A model generated the notes under the pieces. It did not search any database. It saw only the letters and a program-made list of their open reading frames with translations, and was not told the DNA's origin. Of a stretch of 64,000 nt of DNA, positions 30,956-40,888 are shown piece by piece. Position 1 is the first letter of the stretch, and each line of letters opens with the position of its first letter. This stretch comes from an uncultured Victivallaceae bacterium. GTDB lineage: Bacteria > Verrucomicrobiota > Lentisphaeria > Victivallales > Victivallaceae. The stretch covers positions 1-64,000 of the forward strand of contig CALXXL010000010.1 of assembly GCA_944392655.1 (NCBI GenBank). The letters are read 5' to 3'. The translations under genes were made by a program, and so were the position numbers.

Positions 30956-31935
30956 TGCCGACTAAAGTTATAGAATTAACGGTACCTCAGGATATCGTCA
31001 ACACGAGGCTGGATGTCTGGCTTGCGCAGACTCTGCGCGACGCCTCCCGCTCTTATCTGCAAAAATTAATAAAAAACGGCAAAGTTCGCTGTAGTGGTCA
31101 ACCCGTCACCATCCCACGTACCGAGGTTCATAGGGGGATGAGTGTGACGGTGGAATTGCCGGAAGCCCCGACGGAACACACTCCGCTTCCGGAGGACAAT
31201 TTTGATTATGAGATAATCTACGAAGATCCTCACATGCTGGTGATCAACAAGCCTCCCGGTCTGGTGGTGCATCCTGCGGCTGGCAATTATACCGGCACGG
31301 TAGTCAATGCGCTGCTCGGCCGTTATCCGGAGATGCTGGATGAGTTTGAAGATTCAGGTGGCCGTCCCGGAATTGTTCACCGGTTGGATAAAGACACCTC
31401 CGGCTGTCTGGTAATCGCCAAAACTCCGCAGGCACAATTTGCCTTATCCGGAGCATTTGCCGACCGCAGGGTGAGCAAATGTTATCTGGCGCTGACAGCG
31501 GGAATTCCGGCGAAAAGCAGTGGCCGGATAGAGACGCTTATCGGGCGTCATCCGGTCAACCGTCAGAAAATGGCGGTGGTAGAGCGCAACGGCAAAGAGG
31601 CGATCACGCTGTATGAGGTGCTGAACCGTGGCCGTTACAACAATAGAGCCGTAGCGTTATTGAAGGTGAATATTCTGACCGGGCGAACACATCAAATCCG
31701 GGTGCATCTGTCGCATCTTGGCAATCCGGTTCTGGGCGATGCGGTATACGGAGGCAGCCGTGGAACGGGTGCCGGCCGTCAGATGCTGCATGCGTGGAAA
31801 CTGAGGATTCCTCACCCGGTGAGTGGTAAATTGATGGAATTTACCGCTGAATTGGCCGAAGATATGCAGAGAGTTCTTGCAGAGACTGAACCTGCAATTA
31901 CGCTTCCTGAACAACCGAAAGTAGTGGAGGTATAA
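30955..31935 (+). CDS. rluD: RluD-type 23S rRNA pseudouridine synthase
   Basis: 326 residues. S4 RNA-binding domain at about 15-65, catalytic motif VHRLDKDTSG at 141-150 with D145 as nucleophile, and GRTHQIRVHL in the core. It makes pseudouridines in ribosomal RNA; the exact sites cannot be told apart from RluA/RluC relatives by eye. Translation is coupled to lgt by a TAATG overlap. Confidence 0.9.
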   Translation: MPTKVIELTVPQDIVNTRLDVWLAQTLRDASRSYLQKLIKNGKVRCSGQPVTIPRTEVHRGMSVTVELPEAPTEHTPLPEDNFDYEIIYEDPHMLVINKPPGLVVHPAAGNYTGTVVNALLGRYPEMLDEFEDSGGRPGIVHRLDKDTSGCLVIAKTPQAQFALSGAFADRRVSKCYLALTAGIPAKSSGRIETLIGRHPVNRQKMAVVERNGKEAITLYEVLNRGRYNNRAVALLKVNILTGRTHQIRVHLSHLGNPVLGDAVYGGSRGTGAGRQMLHAWKLRIPHPVSGKLMEFTAELAEDMQRVLAETEPAITLPEQPKVVEV

Positions 31936-31938
31936 CTT

Positions 31939-32832
31939 ATGGATTGGGGATCGATAAGACACATTGCGGTCATTGCGCCGAGCGGCCCTCCTGAACGCGA
32001 CTTACTGGAAGCGGGGGTGGCGGCGGCGGAGGCGGACGGAGTAAAGGTCTCGTTAATGCCGAATATCTTCAAAGGCGGTTCCATGAAATACCTCTCTTCC
32101 GATGTTGCCTGGCGGCTTGACGATCTGCACCGTGCATTGAATGATGCTTCGGTTGACCTGATCATGTGTGCGCGTGGTGGTTACGGGGCGGTGCATCTGC
32201 TGGATAAAATAGATTATGATCTGTTAAGGGAGCGCGATCTTCCGGTAGTTGGTTTGAGTGACATTACCGCCCTGCATTTAGCGATGCTGTCGAGGAATGC
32301 CGGGCGTCCCTGGGCAGGTTCAATGGCGGTGCGGCTGAAGCGTCTGTTATCGGATCCGGTGGCGTTGGATTATTTTTCGACGCTGTTAAGGCCCGATGAA
32401 GAGCTTGAGCTTGCGCGGATAACCCGGCTGAAGAAGGTTGACCACCCGGTTACGGCGTTGCCAATTGTTGCCAACATGGCGGTACTTGCGGCGCAGTGCG
32501 GCAGTGAATTTCTGCCGGACTTCACGGACAAGATACTGATACTTGAAGACATTGGAGAATCGCTGTACCGGCTTGACCGTTACCTGAGTCAGCTGCGGCT
32601 GAATGGAATATTTGACCGTGTAAAAGCGGTGCTGTTCGGGCAATTCACCGATTGTGCGCCGCAGGCGGACATTTTGAAGCTGATCGATCAGTTCACAGAT
32701 GTTCTGCCACCCTTGGTTGGTTTTGGTTTTCCATTTGGCCATGACTGGCCGACAACGGCGGTCGACCAGACCAGACTGATGACGATAGATGCGGACTGTG
32801 TCCGCATCCTGCCGAAACCAGCGGTTATTTAA
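31939..32832 (+). CDS. ldcA: LD-carboxypeptidase (peptidase S66)
   Basis: 297 residues, SD GGAGGTATAA. The S66 catalytic triad is visible: S107 in VVGLSDIT, E203 in ILEDIGESLY, and H268 in FPFGHDWPTT. It removes the terminal D-Ala from tetrapeptides during murein recycling, in the cytoplasm (no signal peptide). Last gene of the popT-lgt-rluD unit; its end overlaps the stop of the convergent glycosidase-like gene by 8 bases. Confidence 0.9.
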   Translation: MDWGSIRHIAVIAPSGPPERDLLEAGVAAAEADGVKVSLMPNIFKGGSMKYLSSDVAWRLDDLHRALNDASVDLIMCARGGYGAVHLLDKIDYDLLRERDLPVVGLSDITALHLAMLSRNAGRPWAGSMAVRLKRLLSDPVALDYFSTLLRPDEELELARITRLKKVDHPVTALPIVANMAVLAAQCGSEFLPDFTDKILILEDIGESLYRLDRYLSQLRLNGIFDRVKAVLFGQFTDCAPQADILKLIDQFTDVLPPLVGFGFPFGHDWPTTAVDQTRLMTIDADCVRILPKPAVI

Positions 32833-34900
32833 TTTCGATAAGCATAAACTCGTGCAGTTTACTCATCGGCACTTCGAGTTCGAGATATCTGCCGCAATCC
32901 CTCATATCTACTGTAATGGGCTGATTGCCTAGTTGTTCGGTATAAGCGGAAGCGTCAGAAAATCTGGATTCGTAATATTTTTCCGGCTTCAAAACTCTCA
33001 AAGTCATATTATTTTCGAATTCCGGGAACGGGATTGGGTCAAGTGCGCCGAACCCCGGTTCTTCCGGCTGCGACTGGGTAAGAACGGCGTTGCATATCTT
33101 AACAGCCATAGCGTTGCCGTTTTCCAGATAGGCGGTTGAAATGAGTAGATCGGTCACATCCATCTCACATTCCACTCCGGCTCCGTCCGGCAGAAGAGAG
33201 GCGATAAAGTCGACCAGTTCCCGGCATTTCACCAGTTCCTCCTGAGTAAGCAGCCGCCACCTGGTCGGTTCAGCGCAGTCAAACGCATCGCGGTCATTAT
33301 TATCCTTCACGGAGCAACGTTTCAGATAATGCAGCGGATAATCCTCCTGTCTGACAAATATGATTCTGCCGTTTCCGGTTTTCACTTCGCCTTTATCCGG
33401 AATTTCCGGAACATCAAGCAATCTGGCAAGTTCACTATCATTTCTGGTGGTAATGCTGTCGATATTCCACGAACCGGCGCCTTTCAGCCAAACCAATATT
33501 CCGCCTCTGGCGGCGAATGCGGCCAGATCAGCAATCTCCTTATCGTGCATAAATGTGGTGCCGGGTACGATAATCAGCTTAAAGTCATCGTATTCCTCTG
33601 TTTTAGCGGCGCTGGTCATTGTCCATGGCAGATTAAACCTGGTCATAGCCTGTCCCCATCCGCAGAGTACGCCGCGTGATCTGGTATTGTATTCCGGATC
33701 GAGTTCCCGTCCGCGCGGACTGTCCCATACAGCGGTACGGACATTGGGCTTCATTTTAAACAGTGCTTCAAAGTGTGCCTCTTCAAAACGGTGGAACATC
33801 GCCTGATCCTCATAAAGCTCCAAATTTTCAGGATCGCCGAAATACCGGTGATTGGCGTAGAGAGAGAGAGTCCAGCACAATCTCTGTGTATCTCTGGTTT
33901 TCGGGTAATACAGTGACATGGCGGGAATATTGCGCTGTCTGGCCATCATATTGCAGTGGATGCTTTCGACGATATATTCCGGCCATGAATATCTGATCAC
34001 GCCGCAGCAGTGTTCAATAAATGCCCAATCCAGAGCCGGAAGTTCGTCAAAAATCCCTCCCCATGGGCTGCGCCATGAGACGCATGTTGCGGCGAAGTTC
34101 GGCCGCATCATCTTATATCCGAGTTCTTCGTAATGTTTTTTAATCTCCTGATGAAATGCCACAATGGACTCATAGCGGAATTTTTTCCATTTTATAAACA
34201 ATTCATCTTTTTCATTGGCGATAAATCGCTCCCATGCTTCGCCGGATTCCGGCAGTTCGCATCCGGTTGCGGCGTAGAATTTGCTGCGGCAGTGCGGGCA
34301 CGCGCACGAAGCGAATCCTTCGGCCAGGAATTGAACGTCGTCGGTCATAATCCCGTCGATTCCGGTCTCATACAAAGACGCCAGATACTCCTTATATATC
34401 CGCATATAGTCCGGGTTATTGTGACACATAATGTGTGCATGATAAAAGGTCTCGTGCGGCCGTCCTATTCTGCCGTCCACCTGAAACATGGATCCCAATC
34501 TCACTCCGTGGCACACTGCGTCCGGATCTACCTCCTGTTTCAGGGTTTTCCAGTAGCTGATGCTTGGGGATTTCCATCCCACCGATTTATTTTCCGCACC
34601 GATCACCTCCGGCACATATATAAGGTTGGCGGAGTGATGTTCCACCACATACAATCCGTACTTGTGGCATGCGGCTACCAGTTTACGCAAAACCCCGGTA
34701 AGCATTGGCCAGTGAGCGTAAAAGCTCCACCGGAAATGGGTATTGCTGAAGGTCATAACATGAGTAAAACCGGCCTCGGCAATCTCCTTTGCGGTTTTAT
34801 CCCAGAACGCCTCATCAGCCTCGAATATCTCATAATCATCATATCGGATAAACCGCCATGAAGCTTTGAAGGCATCCGTTTCAAATCCGTTCTTACGCAT
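32825..34900 (-). CDS. Putative glycoside hydrolase (alpha-amylase/beta-galactosidase-like barrel)
   Basis: 691 residues from ATG 34900 (MRKNGFETDAFKASWRFIRY) after GGGGGA. A TIM-barrel-like N-terminal half shows FTHVMTFSNTHFRWS, KLVAACHKYGLYVVEHHSAN and GIDGIMTDDVQFLAE, where the Asp-Asp pair may be catalytic. A middle Rossmann-like trimerisation-like domain (LIIVPGTTFMHDKEIADLAA) follows, and a beta-rich C-terminus. CPHC is inserted after the presumed active site. Related architectures occur in PVC-group gut bacteria, but I cannot give a substrate or family. No signal peptide, so cytoplasmic. Confidence 0.7.
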   Translation of the reverse strand: MRKNGFETDAFKASWRFIRYDDYEIFEADEAFWDKTAKEIAEAGFTHVMTFSNTHFRWSFYAHWPMLTGVLRKLVAACHKYGLYVVEHHSANLIYVPEVIGAENKSVGWKSPSISYWKTLKQEVDPDAVCHGVRLGSMFQVDGRIGRPHETFYHAHIMCHNNPDYMRIYKEYLASLYETGIDGIMTDDVQFLAEGFASCACPHCRSKFYAATGCELPESGEAWERFIANEKDELFIKWKKFRYESIVAFHQEIKKHYEELGYKMMRPNFAATCVSWRSPWGGIFDELPALDWAFIEHCCGVIRYSWPEYIVESIHCNMMARQRNIPAMSLYYPKTRDTQRLCWTLSLYANHRYFGDPENLELYEDQAMFHRFEEAHFEALFKMKPNVRTAVWDSPRGRELDPEYNTRSRGVLCGWGQAMTRFNLPWTMTSAAKTEEYDDFKLIIVPGTTFMHDKEIADLAAFAARGGILVWLKGAGSWNIDSITTRNDSELARLLDVPEIPDKGEVKTGNGRIIFVRQEDYPLHYLKRCSVKDNNDRDAFDCAEPTRWRLLTQEELVKCRELVDFIASLLPDGAGVECEMDVTDLLISTAYLENGNAMAVKICNAVLTQSQPEEPGFGALDPIPFPEFENNMTLRVLKPEKYYESRFSDASAYTEQLGNQPITVDMRDCGRYLELEVPMSKLHEFMLIEIK

Positions 34901-34981
34901 AAAAAAATCCCCCGTTGCGATTAAATCTCTCAAACAATATGGGGTAATTTAGGTGTATAACCTCTTTTTACAATATTGATT

Positions 34982-35009
34982 TTGATTTTTTACGCGTTAA
35001 AGTTATATT
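34982..35009 (+). promoter_or_regulatory. Promoter of glycerate kinase
   Basis: TTGATT at 34982-34987 and TATATT at 35004-35009 with 16-base spacing, 27 bases before the ATG. Confidence 0.55.
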
Positions 35010-35035
35010 CTCTCTCAAGAAAGATACGGTTGTTT

Positions 35036-36136
35036 ATGAAAATAGTTATTGCATTAGACTCATATAAAGGTTCGATCTCCTCGACGGCGGCGGCAGATGC
35101 ATTGGCCTCCGGCCTGCATAGTGTTGCCCCGAATGCGGAGATAGCTGAATTGACACTGGCTGATGGTGGCGAAGGCTCGCTGGAAGCGTTTGCTGCGGCG
35201 TGGAATGCGGAAATATTCTCAGTCCCGGCGCATGATGCGCTGATGAACCCGGTGGAAGGTAAATTTGCTGTATCCGGCACTACCGCCATTGTTGAGCTGG
35301 CTCAGATATGCGGACTGGCTCAACTGGGAGACGGCAAATCTCCGCTGAAAGCCACCTCATTCGGCTTTGGCGAGGTAATTTTCCATGCGGTAAAGCGCGG
35401 GGCGAAGCGAATCATCTGCTGTATTGGCGGCAGTGCCTCGACAGATGGCGGCATGGGTATGTTTCAGGCGCTTGGCGGAGTTATCCGCCATAAAAACGGA
35501 ACCCGGTTTGCCGACGGGATCGGCGGCGGCGGCCTTGCGGATATAGCCGGTATTGATTCAACCATACTGAAGCGCAATCTTGCCGGGATAGAAGTGATTA
35601 CAGCGAGCGATGTAATATCGCCGCTTTATGGAAAAAGCGGAGCCGCCTGGGTATTTGCGCCGCAAAAGGGGGCGGATGAGTCGATGGTCACGGCGCTGGA
35701 TGGTGGATTGCGCCATCTGAGTACCATTGCCGGAGATACGGCGCAGACGCCGGGTGACGGAGCGGCTGGCGGGGTCGGTTTTGCCCTGCGCTGCTTTGCC
35801 GGGGCGCGGACGGTGTCCGGAGCGGAACTTCTGCTTGACGCGCTGGATTTTGACCGCCGGCTTAACGGCGCCGACTTTGTCATGACCGGCGAAGGCCGTT
35901 CCGACAGTCAGACATTGCAGGGAAAATTACCTTTTAAGGTATTGGAGGCGGCGAAGCGGCAGAATATTCCGGTGATACTGGTCTCCGGTGCGATAGTTGA
36001 CCGGGATCTGCTGGAGCGTCATTTTGCCGGAGTCTATGCCGTAACTCCGGAAGGCATGCCGTTGGCAGAGGCATTGCGCCGCAGTGCGGAAAATCTGTTT
36101 AACTTCGGGCGTGACTGGATGAAACAGCGCCGTTAA
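35036..36136 (+). CDS. glxK: Glycerate kinase
   Basis: 366 residues, starting MKIVIALDSYKGSISSTAAA, the standard N-terminus of the GlxK/GarK family. Further family segments: LTLADGGEGSLEAF, CIGGSASTDGGMGMFQALGG, and TGEGRSDSQTLQGKLP near the C-terminus. It phosphorylates glycerate with ATP, feeding glycolysis. The longer frame to 34976 is rejected because the promoter and family N-terminus fit 35036. Ends 4 bases inside the convergent ABC gene. Confidence 0.92.
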   Translation: MKIVIALDSYKGSISSTAAADALASGLHSVAPNAEIAELTLADGGEGSLEAFAAAWNAEIFSVPAHDALMNPVEGKFAVSGTTAIVELAQICGLAQLGDGKSPLKATSFGFGEVIFHAVKRGAKRIICCIGGSASTDGGMGMFQALGGVIRHKNGTRFADGIGGGGLADIAGIDSTILKRNLAGIEVITASDVISPLYGKSGAAWVFAPQKGADESMVTALDGGLRHLSTIAGDTAQTPGDGAAGGVGFALRCFAGARTVSGAELLLDALDFDRRLNGADFVMTGEGRSDSQTLQGKLPFKVLEAAKRQNIPVILVSGAIVDRDLLERHFAGVYAVTPEGMPLAEALRRSAENLFNFGRDWMKQRR

Positions 36137-37944
36137 GAGCCGGTATTTGAGCAAACATTGCCGAATCTGGCGATCAGTTCATCATATCCGCCCTCCCCGG
36201 CTATGGTATGATTCTGCACGAGTAGTACCCGGTCGGCGATTCTGGCCAGATGTTCGCGGTGGGTAATAATTATCACGCTTCTGCCGGCGGCGCGTTCCCG
36301 GATAACTTTTGCGGCCATTTCCTCATGCCGCCGGTCGAGGGCGGCTGTCGGCTCATCCAGCACTACAATATCGCCGCGCCGGAGCAGTTCTCTGGCCAGT
36401 GCGACTCTGAGCTGCTGTCCGGCGGAGAGATTTCTCGCCTCCTCCTCCACCATCATATCCAGACCTTTAGCGGTCAGCTCCTGCAATCCCAAATCGTTCA
36501 GGATCTCCGTCATCTCCTCGCATGTAACGTCGGAATTGCCGTAACTCACATTGGCGGCCAGGGAAGCGTTAAATAGCTTCATATCGGTACCGAGATATGA
36601 GAACCGTTTACGGTAATATGGCAGATTATAACAGTTTATATCCCGGTTATCCACCATAACAGCTCCGTCGGCGATCTGATACAGATGCATCAGCAGTGCG
36701 GCGATAGTACTTTTTCCGGCGCCGCTGGGGCCGACAATCGCCACCATTTCGCCGGGGTTGACTTTAAAAGAGACATGCTCCAGCACCTTATGCCCGGGGA
36801 CATATTCAAATGAGACGTCTCTGAATTCGATTTTCCCCTTCATTTTCTCCACCTTCACCCCGGTCTCAAGATTATCCTCCGGCACCAGCTGCAACAGTGA
36901 ACTCAATCTGGCCAGAGACGCCTGAGCGGTAGTCATCTGAACGAGGGTTGTCGCCAGCAATCTGGTTGGAGTCAACACTTTGACCACCAGGCTGTTCACT
37001 GCGATAAGCGACCCCACCTGCCAGTCGCCGTAAATAACCTGATAGCATGAAAATATCAGGACAAAGAACCGGCACAAATTGGGCAGAAATTGCATCACTC
37101 TCTGGAATATGGTTCCGAGAGCGGTAATCTCCATATTAAGGTTGTAAATATCGGAGTAGCGCTGAGAGAGTTTATCATATACCTCCTCTTCTCCGCTGGC
37201 AGATTTAACCAGTTTAATATTGGTCAGTGTCTGCTGTAAAGATCCGTATGCAGCGGAGACCTCCTCGGAGTAGTTGGCGGCCAGCGTATACTGTTTCCGG
37301 CCGAATATTTTAGTAGTGAAGAAAAATACCGGCATAACCAGAGCGATTCCCAACCCCAGTCTCCAGTCAAAGCAGAAGAGCACGACCAGAGCTCCGATCA
37401 CCATCATCAGTGAAGAGATGAAGTTCTGCATTGGCGCGCCGAAAAATACGGTCATTGACCGCACATCTTCAAATACTCTGCTGGCCAGATAACCGCTTGA
37501 AACGTGGTCAAAGAAGCAGCTTGGCAGCTTAAGCAGATGCTGGGTAAGCTGAGCTTTAAGTCCCAGATTTATCCGGTGCTGCAATCTGCCGGAGACGAAC
37601 GACTGCAAACTGCCGCATCCGCTGCTTACCGCGCTGATCAGAGCGAGCATTATCAATGTTGGAATCAGCAGTTCAAAATTCTTCGGCAGCAGCACGCTGT
37701 CGACCAGGAACTTCATTGCAATCGGCAGAGCCAGTTCTGCGGCAGAGACAATAACGAGTCCGGCGAGGACCAGCGCCACCATCCGCCAGTGCTGTTTCAG
37801 CTGTCCGGCCAACAATGCTCTGACATGTTCTTTTCCGGCGTTATGCGCCCCTCCGGCCCGGCTTTCCGGCATCTGGCGGCGCAAAGAGCTGCGCAAATAG
37901 TGCCACTCCTCGCGGAACAGAGCCCAAATCGGCTTAAAAGCCAT
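36133..37944 (-). CDS. ABC exporter, fused permease-ATPase
   Basis: 603 residues. An N-terminal cytoplasmic stretch of about 60 residues, then six membrane helices (first VALVLAGLVIVSAAELALPI), and an ATPase domain with Walker A IVGPSGAGKST near residue 400, signature NLSAGQQLRVALAREL, Walker B IVVLDEPTA and switch His in IIITHREHL. Type I exporter (MsbA/LmrA/peptide-export class). No C39 peptidase domain. Upstream by 60 bases is a PqqD-like gene, so a modified-peptide substrate is possible; lipid or drug export is the alternative. Confidence 0.88.
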   Translation of the reverse strand: MAFKPIWALFREEWHYLRSSLRRQMPESRAGGAHNAGKEHVRALLAGQLKQHWRMVALVLAGLVIVSAAELALPIAMKFLVDSVLLPKNFELLIPTLIMLALISAVSSGCGSLQSFVSGRLQHRINLGLKAQLTQHLLKLPSCFFDHVSSGYLASRVFEDVRSMTVFFGAPMQNFISSLMMVIGALVVLFCFDWRLGLGIALVMPVFFFTTKIFGRKQYTLAANYSEEVSAAYGSLQQTLTNIKLVKSASGEEEVYDKLSQRYSDIYNLNMEITALGTIFQRVMQFLPNLCRFFVLIFSCYQVIYGDWQVGSLIAVNSLVVKVLTPTRLLATTLVQMTTAQASLARLSSLLQLVPEDNLETGVKVEKMKGKIEFRDVSFEYVPGHKVLEHVSFKVNPGEMVAIVGPSGAGKSTIAALLMHLYQIADGAVMVDNRDINCYNLPYYRKRFSYLGTDMKLFNASLAANVSYGNSDVTCEEMTEILNDLGLQELTAKGLDMMVEEEARNLSAGQQLRVALARELLRRGDIVVLDEPTAALDRRHEEMAAKVIRERAAGRSVIIITHREHLARIADRVLLVQNHTIAGEGGYDELIARFGNVCSNTGS

Positions 37945-38003
37945 CGCTGCCCCCTGTAAAAATTCTCTCCGGGACTGGAGTTATCCCGGCAATTCACTGA
38001 TTA

Positions 38004-38267
38004 CTATTCTGCGGAAACGTATCCTTTTTCCGTCAGCTGAGCGATAAATGCGTCGAAGTCGTCTGCCGCCTGGGCTGGGAGTCCCCCCTCGCACTGTTCG
38101 CCGATATCCTTTAAAATATCCTCTTTACTTTTGCCAGCCTCAAGGCCTTTCCATATAAGCACGCCGACGGCGTTCAGTCCGAAGGAGTCTCCGGTATCTG
38201 GGTCGAATATAACTCCCCACCCTTCCAGCTCTTCACGGACTACGATCGACGGATTTACTTTTATCAT
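38004..38267 (-). CDS. PqqD-like protein (RiPP recognition element)
   Basis: 87 residues from ATG 38267 (MIKVNPSIVVREELEGWGVI), with AGGAG seven bases before it; a GTG two codons earlier is too close to the SD. It carries the PqqD pattern of wing strands, FDPDTGDSFGLNAVGVLIWK and a helix DDFDAFIAQLTEKGYV. Such proteins bind leader peptides in RiPP maturation. It is the first gene of a two-gene unit with an ABC exporter; no radical SAM enzyme or precursor gene is next to it. Confidence 0.85.
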   Translation of the reverse strand: MIKVNPSIVVREELEGWGVIFDPDTGDSFGLNAVGVLIWKGLEAGKSKEDILKDIGEQCEGGLPAQAADDFDAFIAQLTEKGYVSAE

Positions 38268-38460
38268 TCTCACACTCCTGATTTTTCGGTTTCCAATTAA
38301 CGCAATATAACCTGTTTCCCGTCAAAACAAAAATTTTTTCGTTAAAATTTAGCATTTTTCCTGCGGCGGTGATATATTTACATAAAATTGTATAGAATAG
38401 ATAAAAAAACAGATAAAAGCGCGTTTTTTTTCAGCCGCGTCCCATCCCGGATATTATTTT

Positions 38461-39546
38461 ATGAAGCCAGAGATTTCCCTGCCGCAACTTGATATGTTTC
38501 CCCGTTATGCGGAGCTTGGCGCCTCCAGCCGTCTGCGTTTTTACCAATATGCGGCGAAATGGGCGGCGGAAGGGGGAACCGTGGCGGTTCATCCGTTTTT
38601 CGGGTCTGACTATCTATCTGCGCTCTACCGCACCGGCAGAAAATCGCCGTCGGCATTGACCGGCGGCTGGTTCAGGCGGCTGGGAGAGCTGAAACGAGCG
38701 GGGCGTAATCTTCTGATAGAGTACGAGCTGTTTCCTTTTCTGCCGTTTATTTTTGAATACAGTTTTCTTAAAAGGCGCAGTTTTATTCTGAATTTTGACG
38801 ATGCGGTATATCTAAAATACTCAGGCATTCCGTTTCTGCGCAACAAGTACGACCGTCTTATAAAGAACGCCTCCGGAGTAATCTGCGCCAATGATCTTTT
38901 GCTGGAGTGGGCGCGCCGCCTCAATAACAATGTAATAAAGCTGCCTACGGTGGTGAATCTTGCATCTTACCGTAAAGTGGTACCGGAAAAGTTCTCCCGT
39001 CTCACGGTGGTATGGATTGGTTCTCCGGCGACTTACAACTATCTGCTGAATGCGCACGAACACCTGCTTGCCATGCGTGCGGTTGCCGACTTTGAGCTGC
39101 TGGTTATTGGTGGTGAACCGTTGCCGGAGCATCCGCTTAGCGGAATTGATGTGCGGTATGAAAAGTGGAGTGAATCGACGGAGATAGAGCTTTTAAAAAG
39201 TTCGCACATTGGCATTATGCCGTTGCCGGAGCATGACAGATTTGCGCGGGGAAAATCGGCATTTAAGCTGATTCAGTACTGTGCGGCGGAAATTCCGGCG
39301 ATTGCCTCGGATGTGGGGGAAAACCGCAATGTTTTAGCGGATGGGATTACAGGTTTTCTGGCAAACACTCCGGCAGATTGGGCGGCGGCGTTCAGAGAGC
39401 TGACGTCATTGCATTTGAGGAAAGAGTTCTCGCACAACTGCCGCGACCGGGCGGAAGAGTTTTCGCTTGAACATTATTATCCTCAGTTCCGGGAATTTAT
39501 CCTCCGAACGTTCGCGTCATCCGATTGCAAAGGGATCAATTTGTGA
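38461..39546 (+). CDS. Glycosyltransferase, GT4-like
   Basis: 361 residues. Two Rossmann-like halves: N-terminal MFPRYAELGASSRLRFYQYA, C-terminal nucleotide-sugar half with VVWIGSPATYNYLL and GIMPLPEHDRFARGKSAFKLIQYCAAEIPAIASDVG, the GT4/GT-B pattern of Lys and Glu around the sugar-nucleotide. Cytoplasmic, likely working on a membrane glycolipid or polysaccharide. Substrate unknown. The start at 38461 is weakly supported; residue 12 (ATG) is possible. Confidence 0.8.
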   Translation: MKPEISLPQLDMFPRYAELGASSRLRFYQYAAKWAAEGGTVAVHPFFGSDYLSALYRTGRKSPSALTGGWFRRLGELKRAGRNLLIEYELFPFLPFIFEYSFLKRRSFILNFDDAVYLKYSGIPFLRNKYDRLIKNASGVICANDLLLEWARRLNNNVIKLPTVVNLASYRKVVPEKFSRLTVVWIGSPATYNYLLNAHEHLLAMRAVADFELLVIGGEPLPEHPLSGIDVRYEKWSESTEIELLKSSHIGIMPLPEHDRFARGKSAFKLIQYCAAEIPAIASDVGENRNVLADGITGFLANTPADWAAAFRELTSLHLRKEFSHNCRDRAEEFSLEHYYPQFREFILRTFASSDCKGINL

Positions 39547-39601
39547 TATATTAACATCGCTTATAATAATTAATTATACTAACTGAAATAACAGGTGTAA
39601 A

Positions 39602-40888
39602 ATGAATGTCATACCCTCTCATTTAGAGTGCGTACGCTGCGGCAAGCAGTATGATCTGTCCAAAGTCCGTTACAACTGCGATTGCGGTGGAATTCTCGAT
39701 CTGGTCCGTGACTTCTCCAAAGTTGACGGGCAGGAACTGAAAGCGCTGTGGGAATCCCGTTGGGGAACAAAGCGTGGGCTCTACTCCTCCGGTGTCTGGC
39801 GCTACAAGGAATTGATTCTTGACATAGATGAAAAATACATTGTAAGCCGTCAGGAAGGCAACACGCGTCTTTATCCTGCCGGCAAAGCCGGGGAATATGC
39901 CGGGCTGAAGAATTTCTTTCTGAAGCACGAGGGTGAAAATCCGACCGGCAGCTTCAAGGACCGCGGCATGACCTGTGGTGTTTCGGCGGCCAAATATTAC
40001 GGAGCGCAGCAGGTTGCCTGTGCGAGTACGGGGAACACGTCTGCGAGCATGGCGTCGTATGCGGACATTGGTGGAATGCGTTCCATTATCTTCATACCGG
40101 AGGGCAAGATTGCCTATGGCAAACTGTCTCAGGCGCTGGCGTTTGGCGGCAGAACCTTGCAAATCAAGGGCAACTTTGACGATGCGATGGAGCTGGTGCA
40201 GAATGTCTGCCACGAGTTGAACATCTATTTGCTGAACTCGATCAATCCATTCCGAATAGAGGGACAGAAAGCGATTGGCTTTGAAGTGCTGCAACAGCTG
40301 GACTGGGAAGTACCGGACTGGTTCATCATTCCGGGCGGCAATCTGGGCAACAACAGTGCGCTGACCAAGGGCTTGGAAGAGCTTTACAAACTTGGTATAA
40401 TCAACAAGATTCCGCGTGTTGCGGTAATTCAGGCAGCTGGAGCAGCGCCTTTGGCGAAGATGTGGAAGAACCACACGCCGTACGAGCGGGTGATGAATCC
40501 GGAAACCATTGCCACAGCGATCAAGATTGGCAATCCGATTTCGTGGGAAAAATCGCTACGCGGCTTAAAGTGGTGCAATGGGGTGGTGGAAGATGTCACC
40601 GAGCAGGAGATCATGGATGCCAAGGCCTGGGTTGATGCGGCAGGGATTGGAGCGGAACCTGCCTCCTGCTGTTCGGTTGCGGGAGCGAAGAAGCTGGTTG
40701 ACGCCGGTGTGATCGATCCTGAAGCGAAGGTAGTCGGCATACTTACGGGCAACATGCTGAAGGATCCGGATGCGATCATCGGCTACCACAAGGATGAGCT
40801 TGGTGCGCTGGGCATTCGCGGAACCTATGCCAATGCGCCGGTAGTGATAGAGCCGACGCTGGAAGCGGTAAAGGCGGCGATAAAGTAA
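39602..40888 (+). CDS. thrC: Threonine synthase
   Basis: 428 residues. N-terminal zinc ribbon with C10, C13, C26 and C28 (CVRCGKQYD; YNCDCGG). PLP lysine K119 in NPTGSFKDRGM, followed by the serine/threonine dehydratase fold motifs CASTGNTSASMASYA and PGGNLGNNSALTKG. Converts O-phosphohomoserine to threonine. Its stop overlaps the hisA start (TAATG). Confidence 0.93.
   Translation: MNVIPSHLECVRCGKQYDLSKVRYNCDCGGILDLVRDFSKVDGQELKALWESRWGTKRGLYSSGVWRYKELILDIDEKYIVSRQEGNTRLYPAGKAGEYAGLKNFFLKHEGENPTGSFKDRGMTCGVSAAKYYGAQQVACASTGNTSASMASYADIGGMRSIIFIPEGKIAYGKLSQALAFGGRTLQIKGNFDDAMELVQNVCHELNIYLLNSINPFRIEGQKAIGFEVLQQLDWEVPDWFIIPGGNLGNNSALTKGLEELYKLGIINKIPRVAVIQAAGAAPLAKMWKNHTPYERVMNPETIATAIKIGNPISWEKSLRGLKWCNGVVEDVTEQEIMDAKAWVDAAGIGAEPASCCSVAGAKKLVDAGVIDPEAKVVGILTGNMLKDPDAIIGYHKDELGALGIRGTYANAPVVIEPTLEAVKAAIK

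Noticed and set aside
39623-40474. 283-residue minus-strand frame over threonine synthase
   Set aside because: Pure antisense shadow of thrC, whose motifs are complete.
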